Assembly (NCBI GenBank): GCA_021781815.1
Contig: JAJXWB010000026.1
Location: 1 to 51,425 of the forward strand
Source: Pseudomonadota bacterium
GTDB lineage: Bacteria; Pseudomonadota; Alphaproteobacteria; Rhizobiales; Beijerinckiaceae
Length of the DNA stretch: 51,425 nt
Direction: 5' to 3'
A program made the translations under genes and the position numbers. Below, one piece after another: positions 36,279 through 45,970 of this stretch (its first letter is position 1; each line of letters opens with the position of its first letter). The notes below the pieces were generated by a model. That model saw nothing but the letters and a program-made list of their open reading frames with translations, was not told the origin of the DNA and searched no databases.

Positions 36279-37055
36279 TCATCTGGCGTCGAGCTGGTTT
36301 TGCATTTCCTGCGCAAACTGCTCGACCCGCCGGGCGTTGACGCCGAAGTCGTTGCGGCCGTAGCGCGACGCCGAGCGCACATCGATCTTGGTCTGCCCGG
36401 CCAGCGGTTTTATGCGGATCGTTATGTCGTCCGGAAAGCCCATGATCAGCGTTCGATCCACCGCGTCGACATGACCAAGGCCGCTGCGGCCGCCCGGCGC
36501 GCTTTGATCGATGATCTTCCAGCCGCGCGCCTGCACCGCCTTCAGCACGAGCTGATAGGCCTCGTCCGCCTCCACCTCAAGCAGGATCGCCTGCACGCCA
36601 GGATACGCGATGCGCTGCTGCTGGCGCACGAGCGCCGAGGGCGTGGGCGGCGTTCTGTCGCCACGGGCTTCGGTCGCCTTGCGCGACATCGAGAATTGCG
36701 GGGGATCGGCGATATCGGTGGTCACGTCGTTCAGCACCGGCAACCGCATCGCCTGCGCTGCGAGCCATCCAGGCCATGCGAGCCAGACCGCAGCAAGCAG
36801 CGCGCCCCCCAGCGCCTTGCCACCGCCGCGCCGGCCGGTGCGCCAGATCACGACAGCCGCGGTCGCGGCCAGCAGCAGAGCGATGCAGGCGATCAGAATG
36901 GCCGAGCCGAATACGGCCAGGCCTGCAGGAACCTCGACGAGCTGAAATCGCGTGACGCCAATCGCCATCGCGCCCACCGCAAGCGCGAAGATGGCGAGCC
37001 GCAGACTCCAGACCGCCGACAGGCATTCGGGCTCTTCGACAATCTGGCGCCGCAT
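36279..37055 (-). CDS. DUF1499 domain membrane protein
   Basis: 258 residues. Three hydrophobic segments fill about residues 17-40, 46-70 and 85-102. The C-terminal half is DUF1499: DPPQFSMSR, YPGVQAILLEVEADEAYQLVLKAV and a final SASRYGRNDFGVNARRVEQF block, which is the family signature. Function is unknown. The stop nearly abuts the LprI-type gene, so the two are likely one transcript, perhaps of envelope proteins. Confidence 0.87.
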   Translation of the reverse strand: MRRQIVEEPECLSAVWSLRLAIFALAVGAMAIGVTRFQLVEVPAGLAVFGSAILIACIALLLAATAAVVIWRTGRRGGGKALGGALLAAVWLAWPGWLAAQAMRLPVLNDVTTDIADPPQFSMSRKATEARGDRTPPTPSALVRQQQRIAYPGVQAILLEVEADEAYQLVLKAVQARGWKIIDQSAPGGRSGLGHVDAVDRTLIMGFPDDITIRIKPLAGQTKIDVRSASRYGRNDFGVNARRVEQFAQEMQNQLDAR

Positions 37056-37156
37056 ATCCGTCTCTTGGCCGGACTGACGCAGGACCGCCAGCCGATCTCA
37101 TTCTAGCCTTCGTGGAACGGCAGCGTCGATTCCGGACACCGCCGTTCGTCAAGCGC

Positions 37157-38782
37157 TCATTCGCTCGGCAGCTTGTAGTCCTTGAACTCCTGCCGCAGCT
37201 TGAGCTTGTTGATCTTGCCGGTCGCCGTATGCGGGATTTCGCGAACGAATTGCACGTCGTCCGGCATCCACCATTTCGCGATCTTGCCGTCCATGTAGCT
37301 GAGAATCGTCTTCCGATCAGGCTCTGCGCCTTCCTTTGCGACCACCACAAGCAACGGACGTTCGTCCCATTTCGGATGCGCGACGCCAATGACGGCGGCT
37401 TCCGCGACCTGCGGGTGGCCGACAGCGAGGTTTTCAATGTCGATCGAGGAGATCCATTCGCCGCCGGACTTGATCACGTCCTTCGCGCGGTCCGTGATCT
37501 GCATGTAGCCATTGGGATCGATGGTCGCTACGTCGCCAGTGTCGAAGTAGCCTTCCGAGTCGAGAATCTCCTCGTCTTCGCGCTTGAAATAGCGACGCGA
37601 AATAGCCGGCCCCCTGACCTTGAGACGGCCGAATTTCTTGCCGTCCCAGGGCAGACGATTGCCTTCGTCGTCGGTGATCTTCATCTCGACCGCGAAGATG
37701 GCGTGGCCCTGTTTCGACTTGAGATCGAGAAGCTCCTTGCCCTTGAGGCCGGATACCGCCGGCTTGATCGCGCCGATCGTACCGATCGGGCTCATCTCCG
37801 TCATGCCCCACGCATGATGGACGTTGACGCCGCGCTCCTCGAAATATTCAATCATCGAAGGCGGGCAGGCCGAGCCGCCGATGGCGACACGCTTCAGGGT
37901 CGTCAGCTTGCCGCCGGTCGCCTGCATGTTCTGCATCAGCATGAGCCAGACCGTCGGCACGGCCGCCGAGAACGTGACCTTCTCCGTCTCGAGCAGCTCA
38001 TAGATCGACGCACCGTCGAGCTTGGCGCCGGGCATGACGAACTTGGCGCCGGCCAGCGGCACGGAAAAGGCCAGCGACCAGGCGTTGGCGTGGAACATCG
38101 GCACGATCGGCAGGATCGAATCCGTCGCGGAAACGGCGAGCGTATCCTTCATGCAGGCCTGCAGGGCGTGCAGCACGTTGGAGCGGTGCGAATACAGCAC
38201 GCCCTTCGGATCGCCGGTGGTGCCGGAGGTGTAGCAGAGGCCTGCGGCCGTGTTCTCGTCGAACTCGGCCCATTTGAAATCGCCGTCGACTTCCGCAATC
38301 CAGTCCTCGTAAGCCACGGCGTTCTTCAGTTTCGTGGCCGGCATGTGCGCGCGATCGGTCAGGATGACGTATCGCTCGACCGACGGGATCTTGTCGGCCA
38401 CCTGCTCCATCAGCGGCACAAACGTCAGGTCGAGCAGCACCAGACGGTCCTGCGCATGATTGGCGATCCAGGCGATCTGCTCCGGGAACAGGCGCGGATT
38501 GATCGTGTGATAGACCGCGCCGATCCCGGTGATACCGTACCAAGCTTCCAGATGGCGCCATGTGTTCCAGGCGAGCGTGGCGACCCTGTCGCCCGATTTG
38601 ACGCCGTCCTTCGCCAGCCGTTGCGCGACGCGCAACGCGCGTTCGCGCACCTGCCGATAGTTCGTGCGATGTATCGGGCCTTCGACCGAGCGGGTGACAA
38701 CCTCCTGATCGCCATATTGCGCCGCAGCATGATCAATGATCTTGTGCTGCAGAAGCGGCCAGTTCTGCATCAATCCGAGCAT
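37157..38782 (-). CDS. acyl-CoA synthetase (AMP-forming), medium/long-chain or DmdB-like
   Basis: 541 residues, an ANL-superfamily ligase. The P-loop [12 protein letters not shown] is near residue 187; the AWGMTEMSP motif (A5) near 325, YFDTGDVA (A7) near 420 and the catalytic Lys in [10 protein letters not shown] near 522 are all intact. It activates a carboxylic acid to its CoA thioester. The [12 protein letters not shown]-terminus is found in the group that includes 3-methylthiopropionyl-CoA ligase and medium-chain ligases; the chain length cannot be told. A divergent MarR regulator starts 161 bases away. Confidence 0.9.
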   Translation of the reverse strand: MLGLMQNWPLLQHKIIDHAAAQYGDQEVVTRSVEGPIHRTNYRQVRERALRVAQRLAKDGVKSGDRVATLAWNTWRHLEAWYGITGIGAVYHTINPRLFPEQIAWIANHAQDRLVLLDLTFVPLMEQVADKIPSVERYVILTDRAHMPATKLKNAVAYEDWIAEVDGDFKWAEFDENTAAGLCYTSGTTGDPKGVLYSHRSNVLHALQACMKDTLAVSATDSILPIVPMFHANAWSLAFSVPLAGAKFVMPGAKLDGASIYELLETEKVTFSAAVPTVWLMLMQNMQATGGKLTTLKRVAIGGSACPPSMIEYFEERGVNVHHAWGMTEMSPIGTIGAIKPAVSGLKGKELLDLKSKQGHAIFAVEMKITDDEGNRLPWDGKKFGRLKVRGPAISRRYFKREDEEILDSEGYFDTGDVATIDPNGYMQITDRAKDVIKSGGEWISSIDIENLAVGHPQVAEAAVIGVAHPKWDERPLLVVVAKEGAEPDRKTILSYMDGKIAKWWMPDDVQFVREIPHTATGKINKLKLRQEFKDYKLPSE

Positions 38783-38943
38783 GTTCTCCCCTCCAGGCGT
38801 CTACGGGCCTCATGGCCCTTGTCGGTTGTCGCTTCTACAGGACAGGCAGGGGAGCGTCCACGCCATTGGGAAAGCGAGCGCGTCAGCGTCCCATCCTCTT
38901 CCGTCCTCCGTCTTGCGGGCCATCCGGCGAACCAATAGCCTGA

Positions 38944-39405
38944 ATGCCGCAGGATTCGCTGGAGTGGCCCAAAGTGGCGGATGCATCGCGCGTTTGGTTC
39001 AGATTCCTCCGGCTGGAGACGCGGATCAGGCTCTCCGTCAGCGCCAGGCTGAAGACCATAGGCCTGTCCATCGCGCAATGCGACGTCCTTACCACGCTGA
39101 CCGAACGTGAAGGGCTTAGTCAGCAGGATCTCGCGGAGCGACTCTACGTCACCAAAGGCAATATTTCCGGGCTGATCGACCGGCTTGTCGCTGCTGGCCT
39201 CGTCGAGCGGCGGAGCATCGCCAGCGACCGCCGGTCCCATGCGATTTTCCTGACGCCGGCCGGCCGCATGGCCGCGCAGAAGGGCATAGAAGCCCAGGAC
39301 CGCTTCGTCGCCGAGACGCTCGGCCGCATGGGAGAGGCGGATCTCGCTGAGTTCGAGCGTTTGCTGGTCGCCGCGCGCGATCTCGTCCGCGCCGCCGAAA
39401 TCTAG
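38944..39405 (+). CDS. MarR-family transcriptional regulator
   Basis: 153 residues. A winged helix-turn-helix occupies about residues 40-110: LSQQDLAERLYVTKGNISGL holds the recognition helix and RSIASDRRSH the wing. Flanking helices form the usual dimer interface. Divergent transcription from the acyl-CoA ligase makes that gene the likely target, with an acyl-CoA or aromatic acid as a plausible inducer. No strong palindrome beyond a small GGGCC/GGCCC repeat is visible between the starts. Confidence 0.9.
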   Translation: MPQDSLEWPKVADASRVWFRFLRLETRIRLSVSARLKTIGLSIAQCDVLTTLTEREGLSQQDLAERLYVTKGNISGLIDRLVAAGLVERRSIASDRRSHAIFLTPAGRMAAQKGIEAQDRFVAETLGRMGEADLAEFERLLVAARDLVRAAEI

Positions 39406-39433
39406 CCTGCCGCGCGGGCGCGGATAAGCGGCC

Positions 39434-40855
39434 TCAGCGCCCCGGCCGCGGGTCGATCGGCCTCACGGTGTCCAACGCCAGTATTTGCTCCAACGCGCGC
39501 GCGCCTGCGATCACGCAGGCGTCCGCATTGGTCGGACCGACGATCTGCAGCCCTATCGGCAGGTTCTCGTGCGTGAAACCGCATGGCAGCGACAGCGCGG
39601 GCGCGCCGCACAGCGTCGGCCCATACGCGATTGCGAGCCATTCGAAATAATTCGAGAATTCGTGTCCGGCGCAGCGCGTGAGGTAGCGCTGCTCGACGGG
39701 AAAGGCCGCGACGATCGTCGCCGGGCACAGCAGCAGGTCGTAGTCCCGGAGAAACGCATCCATCCGCATCGCCAATTGCGCGCGATGGCGCTCGGCCCGG
39801 GCAATGTCGTCGGCCGTGAGCCCGGCGCCTTCCTCGACGTTCCAGATGATGTCGGCCTTGACCTTGTCGCGATGCTGCGCAACCAGCGGCCCAAGCGAGG
39901 TTACAAAATTGCGGGCGCGCAGAACGCGAAAGCAATCATGCACGCCGGAGAGGTCAGGGCTCACCTCCTCGACGATCACGCCCGCTTCGGCGAGACGATG
40001 AGCCGCTCGGCGCGTGATATCGGCGATCTCCGGATCGACCGGGGTGACGCCGAGATCGGGCGAATAGGCGACGCGACGCGGCAGCCATCCCGAACGCGAC
40101 TCAGCCAGGAAGGACGTCGCCGGACGCGGCTTCGACAGAAGGTCGCGCCGATCCTCGCCCGCCATGGCGTCGAAGAAAAGCGCGAGATCCTCGACCGTGC
40201 GCGCCATCGGCCCCTGTACGCCAAGCGTCTGGTCGATGATCGCGCGGTTGTTGGAGGCGACGCGGCCCGGCGTCGGGCGCATGCCGACGACGCCGCAGAA
40301 ACTCGCGGGATTGCGAAGCGAGCCGCCCATGTCCGACCCATGGGCCAGCCAGGCCTGCCCCGAAGCGAGCGCAGCGGCTGCGCCGCCCGAGGAGCCGGCG
40401 GAGGTGCGCCCCGTGTTCCACGGATTAAATGTCGCTCCGAAGACGGGATTGAACGTGTTGGCGCCCGCGCCGAATTCCGGGGTGTTGGATTTGGCGTAGA
40501 CGACGCCACCTTCCGCCTCGATCCTGTCGACGACAATGTCGGAGGCGTCCGGCACAAAATCCTTGAAGATCGGCGAACCGGACGTAGACCGCACGCCGGC
40601 GACCCAGGACAAATCCTTGATCGGCACGGGGAGGCCCGCGAGCAGGCCGCGCTCGGCGGCCGGCCGTTTCATGAGCGCGTCCGCATGAGCCCGGGCGCGG
40701 TCGAAGCAAAGGATCGGCAGGGCATTGACAGACTTGTCGATCTCGCCGATTCGCCGCTCCAGCGCGTCGAGACAGTCATGCGGCGTGATCTCCCCGGCGC
40801 GCAGGCGAGCGACAAGCGCGACCGCGCTCGACACGATGAGTTCGGAGGTCGACAC
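39434..40855 (-). CDS. amidase-signature family amidase
   Basis: 473 residues. Lys in PIKDL (near 79), the cis-Ser in TSAGSSGGAA (near 150) and the nucleophile Ser in GSDMGGSLRNPAS (near 178) form the full Ser-cisSer-Lys triad. The ending GFTHENLPIGLQIVGP is typical. Nothing in the pocket identifies the amide hydrolysed. It converges with the marR gene (28 bases apart) and is not part of a gatCAB set. Confidence 0.9.
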   Translation of the reverse strand: MSTSELIVSSAVALVARLRAGEITPHDCLDALERRIGEIDKSVNALPILCFDRARAHADALMKRPAAERGLLAGLPVPIKDLSWVAGVRSTSGSPIFKDFVPDASDIVVDRIEAEGGVVYAKSNTPEFGAGANTFNPVFGATFNPWNTGRTSAGSSGGAAAALASGQAWLAHGSDMGGSLRNPASFCGVVGMRPTPGRVASNNRAIIDQTLGVQGPMARTVEDLALFFDAMAGEDRRDLLSKPRPATSFLAESRSGWLPRRVAYSPDLGVTPVDPEIADITRRAAHRLAEAGVIVEEVSPDLSGVHDCFRVLRARNFVTSLGPLVAQHRDKVKADIIWNVEEGAGLTADDIARAERHRAQLAMRMDAFLRDYDLLLCPATIVAAFPVEQRYLTRCAGHEFSNYFEWLAIAYGPTLCGAPALSLPCGFTHENLPIGLQIVGPTNADACVIAGARALEQILALDTVRPIDPRPGR

Positions 40856-40988
40856 ACAGCTCTCCCGGCAATGATTTCAGCGCGGCAGGATACGGGGGCC
40901 GGCTCCCGACGCAAGGGCCTGATCCTGGCGGCTCGTTTCGACGCCCGCCGGCCCGGCCGAAACTCGATTGCGCGCGCCCGGCGGGATC

Positions 40989-41684
40989 ATGCTAAAAGCG
41001 CGCCGATTGCTCCCGCCGGTTGCCGCATTGCCTCCCGAACCACTTTACTTCCTTCGCCACGGCGAGACATTTTTCAACGCCGAGGGCCGAATCCAGGGCC
41101 ACCTCGATACGCCCCTGTCGCCGCGCGGACGCGAGCAGGCCGGCGACGCCGGCGACGCCCTGCTCGGCGCGCTTCGCGCCGACGGATTCGATCCATCGAC
41201 GATTGCCTGTTTCGCGTCGCCCCTGACGCGCGCGACGGAGACCATGAGTCTCGCCCGCCGCGCCATGGGCCTTCCGGCGGATGATTTCACGACAGATCCC
41301 CGCCTGATGGAGCTGTCATTCGGCCGTTGGCAGAACCGGACCTGGCCGGAGATTCGCGCGCGAGACCCCGGCGAGGTCGCCGCCCGGCAGAAGGACGTGT
41401 GGAGTTTCACCCCGCCCGGAGGCGAGAGCTATGCCGCGCTGACCCGAAGGGTTGGGGAATGGCTCGCCGGCGTGAGCGGCCCGGCCGTCGCCGCCGCCCA
41501 CGGCGGGGTCGCGCGGGCGCTGATGGTTCTGCTGGGTGGATTGTCGACGTCCGACGCCGTTTCCATGCCGGTCCATCAGGGCCGAATTCTGGTTTTCTCC
41601 GGCGGAAAGGGCCGCTGGATCGACGCGCGTTCACCAGTGGTTCAGGCCCAGGGCGGGATAGGACCGCCCGGGGACTTGTGCTAA
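40989..41684 (+). CDS. histidine phosphatase family protein (phosphoglycerate-mutase-like)
   Basis: 231 residues. YFLRHGETFFN (catalytic His near residue 31) and GHLDTPLSPRGREQA are the classic signature; MELSFGRWQNRTW carries the acid and AAAHGGVARAL the second His. Members are phosphatases of small metabolites or cofactor-independent mutases; the substrate is unknown. In many Hyphomicrobiales a relative sits near aroC, as here at a distance of 6 kb. The ATG at 40989 was preferred over a TTG at 40968. It ends 132 bases before the peptide synthetase. Confidence 0.88.
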   Translation: MLKARRLLPPVAALPPEPLYFLRHGETFFNAEGRIQGHLDTPLSPRGREQAGDAGDALLGALRADGFDPSTIACFASPLTRATETMSLARRAMGLPADDFTTDPRLMELSFGRWQNRTWPEIRARDPGEVAARQKDVWSFTPPGGESYAALTRRVGEWLAGVSGPAVAAAHGGVARALMVLLGGLSTSDAVSMPVHQGRILVFSGGKGRWIDARSPVVQAQGGIGPPGDLC

Positions 41685-41816
41685 GCGTCGCCGGCAAGGC
41701 GGGGGCGCGGGCTTCAGGCGGGATCGCCGCATTGGAATGCCCTGCCGGACCGGCGAACGGCCTGCCCGGCGACGTGATTGAGACAAGCGACGACGGGAAT
41801 CGGGTGGCCGAAACGC

Positions 41817-44800
41817 ATGAATACGATCGACACCCCATACGTCGACACGCTTGAAGCGCCTGCGACGGACAAAATAGCGGTCACGCCGGTCGCGCCGCCG
41901 AAGTCCATCCTGATCGGCAAGCTGATTCCCGACCTTCTGCGCGACGAAATTCTCGCGGAAATCTTCGCCTCGACCGTCGCTCATCGCGCCAGCCACATCG
42001 CAATGACCACGCTCGAACGCCGCTACACCTACGCGGAAGTGGACGCCCAGGCCACCGCCATCGCCCGCGCGCTGGTCGCGCGGGGCGTTCGGCCCGGTGA
42101 CGTGGTCGGCCTGTGGATGGCGCGCGGCCCCGAACTTCTGATCGGCCAGATCGCCATTGCGAAAACAGGCGCCGCCTGGCTGCCGTTCGACGCCGATGCG
42201 CCGCTTGATCGCATCGCCGTGTGCCTCGCCGACGCGGAGGCCAAGGGCCTGCTGGTTTCTCCGGAAGCCGCCGTCAAAGCGGAAGGACACATGCCCTGCC
42301 CCATCCTGATCGACGAGGCGATCGTGGATCAGGGGGACAGGAGCGTGGTCGACCCGCGCGCCATGGGCGCGACGCCAGACCACCCCGCCTACCTGATCTA
42401 CACGTCGGGGTCGACGGGCACGCCCAAGGGCATCGTCATCACCGGCCGCAACATATGCCACTATCTGCGTTCGGCCAACGAAATCTACGGCGTCCATCAG
42501 CAGGACGTGGTCTTCCAGGGCGCCTCTGTCGCATTCGATCTGTCGATGGAAGAAATCTGGATTCCCTATCTCGTCGGCGCGACCCTGTTCGTCGCCACGC
42601 CGGAGATCATGGGCGAGGCCGACAAGTTGCCCGACGTCCTCGACGACGCAGGCGTCACCGTGCTCGATACGGTGCCGACGCTGCTCGCGATGATGCCAAA
42701 GGACGCGCCGAAGCTGCGCATCATCATTCTGGGTGGCGAGGCCTGTCCGCCGTCGGTGGCGGCGCGCTGGTGCAAGCCCGGCCGCACCATCTTCAATTCC
42801 TACGGGCCAACCGAAGCGACCGTCGTAGCGACGGTCGCCGAAGTGAAGCCCAACGTCCCTGTCACCATCGGCGGGCCTATCCCAAACTACACCTGCTATG
42901 TCTGCGACGATGCGACCAATCTGCTCGATCGCGGCATCGAGGGCGAGCTGCTGATCGGCGGCCCCGGCGTCGCGCGCGGCTATCTGAAGCGCGATCAACT
43001 GACCGCCGAAAAATTCATTGCCAATCCCTTTGTCCCGGACGGCCGCGACCCGATCCTCTACCGCTCCGGCGACGCAGTTGTCATGGATGAAGACGGAAAT
43101 ATCGGCTTCCGCGGACGCATCGACGATCAGGTGAAGATTCGCGGATTCCGCGTCGAGCTTGGCGAGATCGAGGCCAAGCTCGCCGAACTGCCGGGCGTGT
43201 CGCAGGCCGCCGTCGTGGTGCGCACGGCCAACGGCATCGACGAACTCGTCGCTTTCCTCGTCACGCACAAGGGCGCCGAGGTCGAGCCGAAGCATCTGCG
43301 CGCGGAACTGCGCGCCAAGCTGCCGGCCTATATGGCGCCGAGCCGGTACGAGACGCTCGACTCGTTGCCGAAGCTGCCGTCCGGCAAGGTGAACCGCAAT
43401 CTCCTGAAGAAGATCGAGCTCAAGGCCAGCGCCCCGATCGAGGAACAGGAAGAACCGCGCACGGAGACCGAAGCGGCGTTGCTCGCCGCCGCCAAACGCA
43501 CGCTGCCGCCGCAATCCATTCCGTTTGACGCCGATTTCTTCACCGACCTCGGGGGTCACTCGCTGCTCGCAGCGCGTTTCGTCTCGGCCGTTCGCGAAAT
43601 TCCGCGGCTTGCGGGCATCACGCTGCAAGACGTTTATGCAACGCGCACACTTCGCGCGATGGCGGCCCATCTCGACGGCAAGGCGGAGGCGAGCGGCCCG
43701 CCGCGCGATCTTTCCTTCGAACCGCCTCCGCTGCTGCGCCGGTTCCTGTGCGGCCTCGGCCAGGCGATCGCCCTGCCGGTCGTCCTGTCGCTGATGACGG
43801 CGCAATGGCTCGGCGTGTTCGTCAGCTACATGCTGCTGACGGACCCCGACGCGAGCATCTGGACGGAAATGGTGGCGCTGCTCGGCGTCTACGTCTGCAT
43901 CAATATCGCGACGATCATGATCTCCATCGCCTCCAAATGGATCCTGCTCGGGCGCACGAAGCCCGGGCGCTATCCGTTGTGGGGCTGGTATTATTACCGC
44001 TGGTGGCTGGCGCAGCGGTTCATGGCGCTGACCCACATGAAGTGGTTCCAGGCCTCGCCGATCATGCGCCTCTATCTGAAGGCGCTCGGTGCGAAGATCG
44101 GCGACGACGCCATCATCAGCGAGATGGAAGTCGGCGCCATCGATCTCATCACCATCGGCGCCGGCGCGAGCCTCGGCACGAAGATGAAGCTCGCCAATGC
44201 GCGCGTGGTCGGCAACGAACTGATCATCGGCGCGATCGACATCGGCGCGGACGCCTATGTCGGCACGTCCTGCGTGATCGAGGAGAATACGGTCATCGGC
44301 GAGAGCGCGGAAATCCGCGACCTCACCTCTCTCGCCTCCGGTTCGAGAATCGGCGCGCACGAAATCTGGGACGGCTCGCCCGCCCGCAAGATCGGCGTTC
44401 TCGACCCGGCGACGCTCGCTCCGGCAGCGCAGGCCGGCCCGGCGCGGCGCGCGGCGCAGACCTTCGTATACACCCTGCTGCTGCTGATCATTCCGCCGCT
44501 CGGACTGTTGCCGATCTTTCCGGCCTTCTGGGTATTCGACCGGCTGGATTCCTATCTCGGCATTCTCGACCGCACGCTCTATCTGTCGGCAATCCCGCTG
44601 TTCGCCTGGCCAACCTCGTTCGTTCTCGTTTTGCTGACGGTCGGCTTCATCGTGGTCGTGCGGTGGCTCGTGCTGCCCATCGTCAAGGAAGGGACCTATT
44701 CCGTCCATTCCTGGTTCTACGTACGGAAATGGGCGGTGGCGCTGGCGATGGAAGTCACGCTCGAAACGCTATCCTCGCTGTTTGCGACCATCTACATGCG

Positions 44801-45887
44801 CACCTGGTATCGCATGATGGGCACCAGGATCGGCAAGGACTCGGAGATTTCGACCAACATTTCCGGCCGCTACGACATTGTCGAGATCGGCGACAAGTGC
44901 TTCATCGCCGACGAGGTGATCCTCGGCGACGAGGATATTCGTCGCGGCTGGATGCATCTGGAGAAGGTGACGACGGGGTCGCGCGTGTTCGTCGGCAATG
45001 ACGCCGTCGTCCCGCCTGGCGCAAACATTCCCGATGGCGCGCTGATCGGCGTGAAATCAAAACCGCCGGCGAACGAGGAAATGTCGCCGGGCGACACGTG
45101 GTTCGGCTCGCCGCCGATCAAACTGCCGGTACGGCAGAAGATGGACGCGGGCGGCGCGAGCTGGACCTATTCGCCGCCGTGGTGGAAGGTCTGGATGCGC
45201 GGACTGTTCGAGGCCGTCAACATCTCGCTGCCGACCATGCTGTTCATCACCTTCGGAACGTGGGCGGTCGAAGTATTCGGCCAGCGCTTGCTCGACGGCC
45301 AGTACTGGACGGTGCTGGCGCTCTACATGCTCTGCTCCGTGCTGATTTCCGTGGCGATGACCCTGGTCGTGATCGGCATCAAATGGGGCACGATGGGCCG
45401 CTACGAGCCGCAGGTGAAGCCGATGTGGTCGTTCTGGGCGATGCGCACGGAAGCGGTCGCCGTGCTCTACTGGGGCCTCGCCGGAAAGGTGTTCCTCGAC
45501 CATCTGCGCGGCACGCCGTTCCTGCCGTGGATGCTGCGCCTGTTCGGCTCGAAATTCGGCAAGGGCGTGTTCATGGATTCGACCGACATAACGGAATTCG
45601 ATTGCGTGAAGGTCGGCGATTACGTGGCGGTCAACATGATGTGCGTGCTGCAGACGCATCTCTACGAGGACCGCGTAATGAAAATCGGCCGCGTCGACAT
45701 CGCGCGCGGCGTGACGGTCGGCGCCGGCTCGACGGTGCTTTACGACACACATTGTCAAGAATACGCGCGCATCGGGCCGCTGACGGTCGTCATGAAAGGC
45801 GAGACGCTGCCTGGGCATACCGAGTGGATCGGCGCCCCGGCCGAACCGCAGATCCTGGCCGAGGCGGAGGCTCGGGCGGCCGCCTGA
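41817..45887 (+). CDS. Pls/PosA-type membrane-bound single-module peptide synthetase (basic-amino-acid homopolymer type)
   Basis: 1356 residues. Adenylation domain about 55-530 (YTSGSTGTPKG 195-205, NSYGPTE 327-333, YRSGD 415-419, PSGKVNR 521-527). Carrier domain about 545-620 with DLGGHSLLA and phosphopantetheine Ser582. Then three pairs of membrane helices (about 645-710, 880-955, 1135-1195), each followed by a left-handed beta-helix, acyltransferase-like soluble domain (about 750-855, 1000-1100, 1240-1340). This is the layout of epsilon-poly-lysine synthetase and its PosA relatives; there is no condensation or thioesterase domain. Aligning to GrsA from memory, the specificity residues are D241, L242, E245, D284, I304, G306, S328, V336, V337, K524; acidic residues at the third and fourth positions fit lysine or ornithine. 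ATG at 41817 chosen over an upstream TTG. The product is inferred. Confidence 0.88.
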   Translation: MNTIDTPYVDTLEAPATDKIAVTPVAPPKSILIGKLIPDLLRDEILAEIFASTVAHRASHIAMTTLERRYTYAEVDAQATAIARALVARGVRPGDVVGLWMARGPELLIGQIAIAKTGAAWLPFDADAPLDRIAVCLADAEAKGLLVSPEAAVKAEGHMPCPILIDEAIVDQGDRSVVDPRAMGATPDHPAYLIYTSGSTGTPKGIVITGRNICHYLRSANEIYGVHQQDVVFQGASVAFDLSMEEIWIPYLVGATLFVATPEIMGEADKLPDVLDDAGVTVLDTVPTLLAMMPKDAPKLRIIILGGEACPPSVAARWCKPGRTIFNSYGPTEATVVATVAEVKPNVPVTIGGPIPNYTCYVCDDATNLLDRGIEGELLIGGPGVARGYLKRDQLTAEKFIANPFVPDGRDPILYRSGDAVVMDEDGNIGFRGRIDDQVKIRGFRVELGEIEAKLAELPGVSQAAVVVRTANGIDELVAFLVTHKGAEVEPKHLRAELRAKLPAYMAPSRYETLDSLPKLPSGKVNRNLLKKIELKASAPIEEQEEPRTETEAALLAAAKRTLPPQSIPFDADFFTDLGGHSLLAARFVSAVREIPRLAGITLQDVYATRTLRAMAAHLDGKAEASGPPRDLSFEPPPLLRRFLCGLGQAIALPVVLSLMTAQWLGVFVSYMLLTDPDASIWTEMVALLGVYVCINIATIMISIASKWILLGRTKPGRYPLWGWYYYRWWLAQRFMALTHMKWFQASPIMRLYLKALGAKIGDDAIISEMEVGAIDLITIGAGASLGTKMKLANARVVGNELIIGAIDIGADAYVGTSCVIEENTVIGESAEIRDLTSLASGSRIGAHEIWDGSPARKIGVLDPATLAPAAQAGPARRAAQTFVYTLLLLIIPPLGLLPIFPAFWVFDRLDSYLGILDRTLYLSAIPLFAWPTSFVLVLLTVGFIVVVRWLVLPIVKEGTYSVHSWFYVRKWAVALAMEVTLETLSSLFATIYMRTWYRMMGTRIGKDSEISTNISGRYDIVEIGDKCFIADEVILGDEDIRRGWMHLEKVTTGSRVFVGNDAVVPPGANIPDGALIGVKSKPPANEEMSPGDTWFGSPPIKLPVRQKMDAGGASWTYSPPWWKVWMRGLFEAVNISLPTMLFITFGTWAVEVFGQRLLDGQYWTVLALYMLCSVLISVAMTLVVIGIKWGTMGRYEPQVKPMWSFWAMRTEAVAVLYWGLAGKVFLDHLRGTPFLPWMLRLFGSKFGKGVFMDSTDITEFDCVKVGDYVAVNMMCVLQTHLYEDRVMKIGRVDIARGVTVGAGSTVLYDTHCQEYARIGPLTVVMKGETLPGHTEWIGAPAEPQILAEAEARAAA

Positions 45888-45970
45888 GCCGCAGCCGCGC
45901 TTGCGCCGGATCAAGGCCAGCGCAAGCACATTCTTGCAAGTTGATCCTCTGGTTCCGATGAGGGGTGCTG

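Noticed and set aside
41631-44708. A minus-strand open frame of over 1000 codons opposite the peptide synthetase
   Set aside because: It is the antisense frame of a strongly supported gene in GC-rich DNA; the translation is Arg-, His- and Asp-rich with no family motifs.
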